DNA of 7,360 nucleotides from Acidobacteriota bacterium (GTDB lineage Bacteria; Acidobacteriota; Terriglobia; UBA7540). The stretch lies in contig JAJYJL010000380.1 in NCBI GenBank assembly GCA_021789565.1, forward strand, positions 1 through 7,360, given 5' to 3'. The position numbers were made by a program, and so were the translations under genes. Of the stretch, positions 6,378 through 7,360 are shown in pieces. The notes under the pieces were generated by a model. That model was not told the origin of the DNA, ran no database searches, and saw only the letters and a program-made list of their open reading frames with translations. Position 1 is the stretch's first letter, and every line of letters starts with the position of its first letter.

Positions 6378-7073
6378 ATGCGTCCCGTGCTCCGAACCCG
6401 TTGGGAACTCACTCCGCGCGAGGCCATCAGGCTGCAGGCCCGATTGCGCGAGCGCGTTGTGCTGGAGGATCGCTTTAAGCAGATTCGATACGTGGCCGGT
6501 GCCGACATCGCCTTTGATCCCGCAACCGAAGTGGCTTTTGCCGGGGTCATCGTTTACCGATTTCCCTCACTTGAAGAAGTCGAGCGCCGCATGGCCCGCC
6601 GCAAACTGCAATTTCCCTACGTGCCGGGGCTTCTCTCATTCCGTGAAATCCCCATCCTGATGGCGGCCTTTGCGCGCCTCAAGACTGAGCCCGACGTGCT
6701 GTTAATCGATGGCCATGGACGGGCGCACCCGCGGCTGTTCGGGCTGGCGTGCCACGTGGGCGTGCTGTTTGACAAGCCGGCCATCGGCTGCGCAAAGTCG
6801 TTGCTGGTGGGGGATGCAGGGGAGCCAGCCTCAAAGGCAGGATCCGTTGCGCCACTCGAATTTCACGGAGAGCGCGTGGGCACTGTGCTTCGCACGCGTG
6901 ACGGTACGCGGCCCATTTTTGTGACCCAGGGCCACCGAATTTCTCTTGCCACCGCGGTGAAGGTTGTTCGCCGGTGTTGTGACGGTTACCGCATTCCCAG
7001 ACCCACGCGCGAGGCAGACCACTACGTTCGCGATCTTCGCTGTGCCTACCAGCAGAAGTTGCTGGAGCGTTAG
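6378..7073 (+). CDS. nfi: Endonuclease V (deoxyinosine 3' endonuclease)
   Basis: DNA repair nuclease that, in characterised members, cuts the second phosphodiester bond 3' of deoxyinosine and other deaminated bases, using Mg2+. From ATG 6378 the protein has 231 aa, close to the usual 220-230. An in-frame TTG at 6369 would add three residues; CAGG at 6364-6367 suits the ATG better. Family motifs are all present: VAGADIAFD with D43, the wedge PYVPGLLSFRE with Y81 and E90, LLIDGHGRAHPR with D111, GCAKS with K140, and ADHYVRD with H215. D43, E90 and D111 match the metal-binding residues of the Thermotoga enzyme, and K140 and H215 its other conserved active-site positions, with almost the same numbering. 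It is divergent from the ROK gene and appears to be a single-gene unit. Nothing suggests inactivation. Confidence 0.95.
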   Translation: MRPVLRTRWELTPREAIRLQARLRERVVLEDRFKQIRYVAGADIAFDPATEVAFAGVIVYRFPSLEEVERRMARRKLQFPYVPGLLSFREIPILMAAFARLKTEPDVLLIDGHGRAHPRLFGLACHVGVLFDKPAIGCAKSLLVGDAGEPASKAGSVAPLEFHGERVGTVLRTRDGTRPIFVTQGHRISLATAVKVVRRCCDGYRIPRPTREADHYVRDLRCAYQQKLLER

Positions 7074-7248
7074 CCCTTCAGCGCTCTGGCGCGCCTGGGC
7101 CGCGAAATGCCCGACCGGAACTACGGAGTTGAAAATCTCATGCTGGCAGGCATTGAACGGCGAGGACCGCATAATCCTGTTCGCTAAGCGGCCGCTACCT
7201 CAACGTACCTGCCGCCTCCCGCAACTTCATGAACACGTCTGCCTGACT

Positions 7249-7360
7249 TCAGGTGGGTTTGATGTCGCTTTCCAGGCTTAAACCGATGTGCTTCGCCTTG
7301 AGGTTCTCCTCGATCTGCGCCAGGACGTTGGGCGGGCAGCCTTTCCACTCCGCTACAACT
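7249..7360 (-). CDS. C-terminal fragment of an unrecognised protein, runs off right edge
   Basis: Read from the right edge on the minus strand, 36 codons lead to a TGA at 7251-7249. The frame begins VVAEWKGCPPNVLAQ and ends with ESDIKPT. Amino-acid mix is balanced and codons favour C or G at the third position (GTC CTG GCG CAG ATC GAG GAG AAC CTC AAG), unlike the Arg/Gly/His-rich alternative frame, so it is probably the real end of a gene converging on nfi. No family is recognisable from so short a tail. The stop lies inside a small palindrome, CCTGA (7242-7246) and TCAGG (7249-7253). Confidence 0.45.
   Translation of the reverse strand, partial: VVAEWKGCPPNVLAQIEENLKAKHIGLSLESDIKPT

Noticed and set aside
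6964..7281. 105-codon plus-strand ORF overlapping the end of nfi
   Set aside because: More than a third overlaps nfi in another frame, and the rest reads against the probable minus-strand gene end at 7249-7360; no motif is visible.

Overview
The window looks like a chromosomal segment of a moderately high-GC, Gram-negative-type soil or sediment bacterium, most likely an Acidobacteriota member. This rests on a Tat-exported CRTAC1/ASPIC-UnbV protein, a NarL-type two-component pair, a ROK repressor-like protein, and an intergenic cluster of palindromes with CTGAA/CTAAA apexes that I associate with acidobacterial genomes. The taxonomic call is inference; no rRNA or marker gene is present.

Layout. 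(1) 1-489, minus strand: N-terminal part of a four-helix membrane protein running off the left edge. (2) 490-846: AT-richer divergent intergenic region with an 8-bp inverted repeat and an adjoining small dyad. (3) 847-4700, plus strand: a tight three-gene unit made of a CRTAC1-type FG-GAP propeller protein with a Tat signal, a membrane sensor histidine kinase (5-base gap) and a NarL/LuxR-type response regulator (6-base gap). (4) 4701-4955: convergent intergenic region holding five small hairpins, arranged partly as an inverted pair. (5) 4956-6116, minus strand: a ROK-family protein with an N-terminal winged helix that has lost all four zinc ligands of the family. (6) 6117-6377: divergent spacer with a tandem octamer and a possible -10 element. 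(7) 6378-7073, plus strand: endonuclease V (nfi). (8) 7074-7248: short spacer. (9) 7249-7360, minus strand: C-terminal end of an unrecognised gene.

How the genes may work together. The most system-like part is the 847-4700 unit. An exported beta-propeller protein made with a transmembrane kinase and its DNA-binding regulator suggests an envelope sensing module, in which the propeller is either an accessory sensor or a regulated product. The divergent membrane protein at the left edge may belong to the same process. The ROK protein and endonuclease V appear functionally unrelated and share only a divergent control region. Nothing in the window is clearly mobile: there is no transposase, integrase, tRNA, CRISPR array or phage gene.
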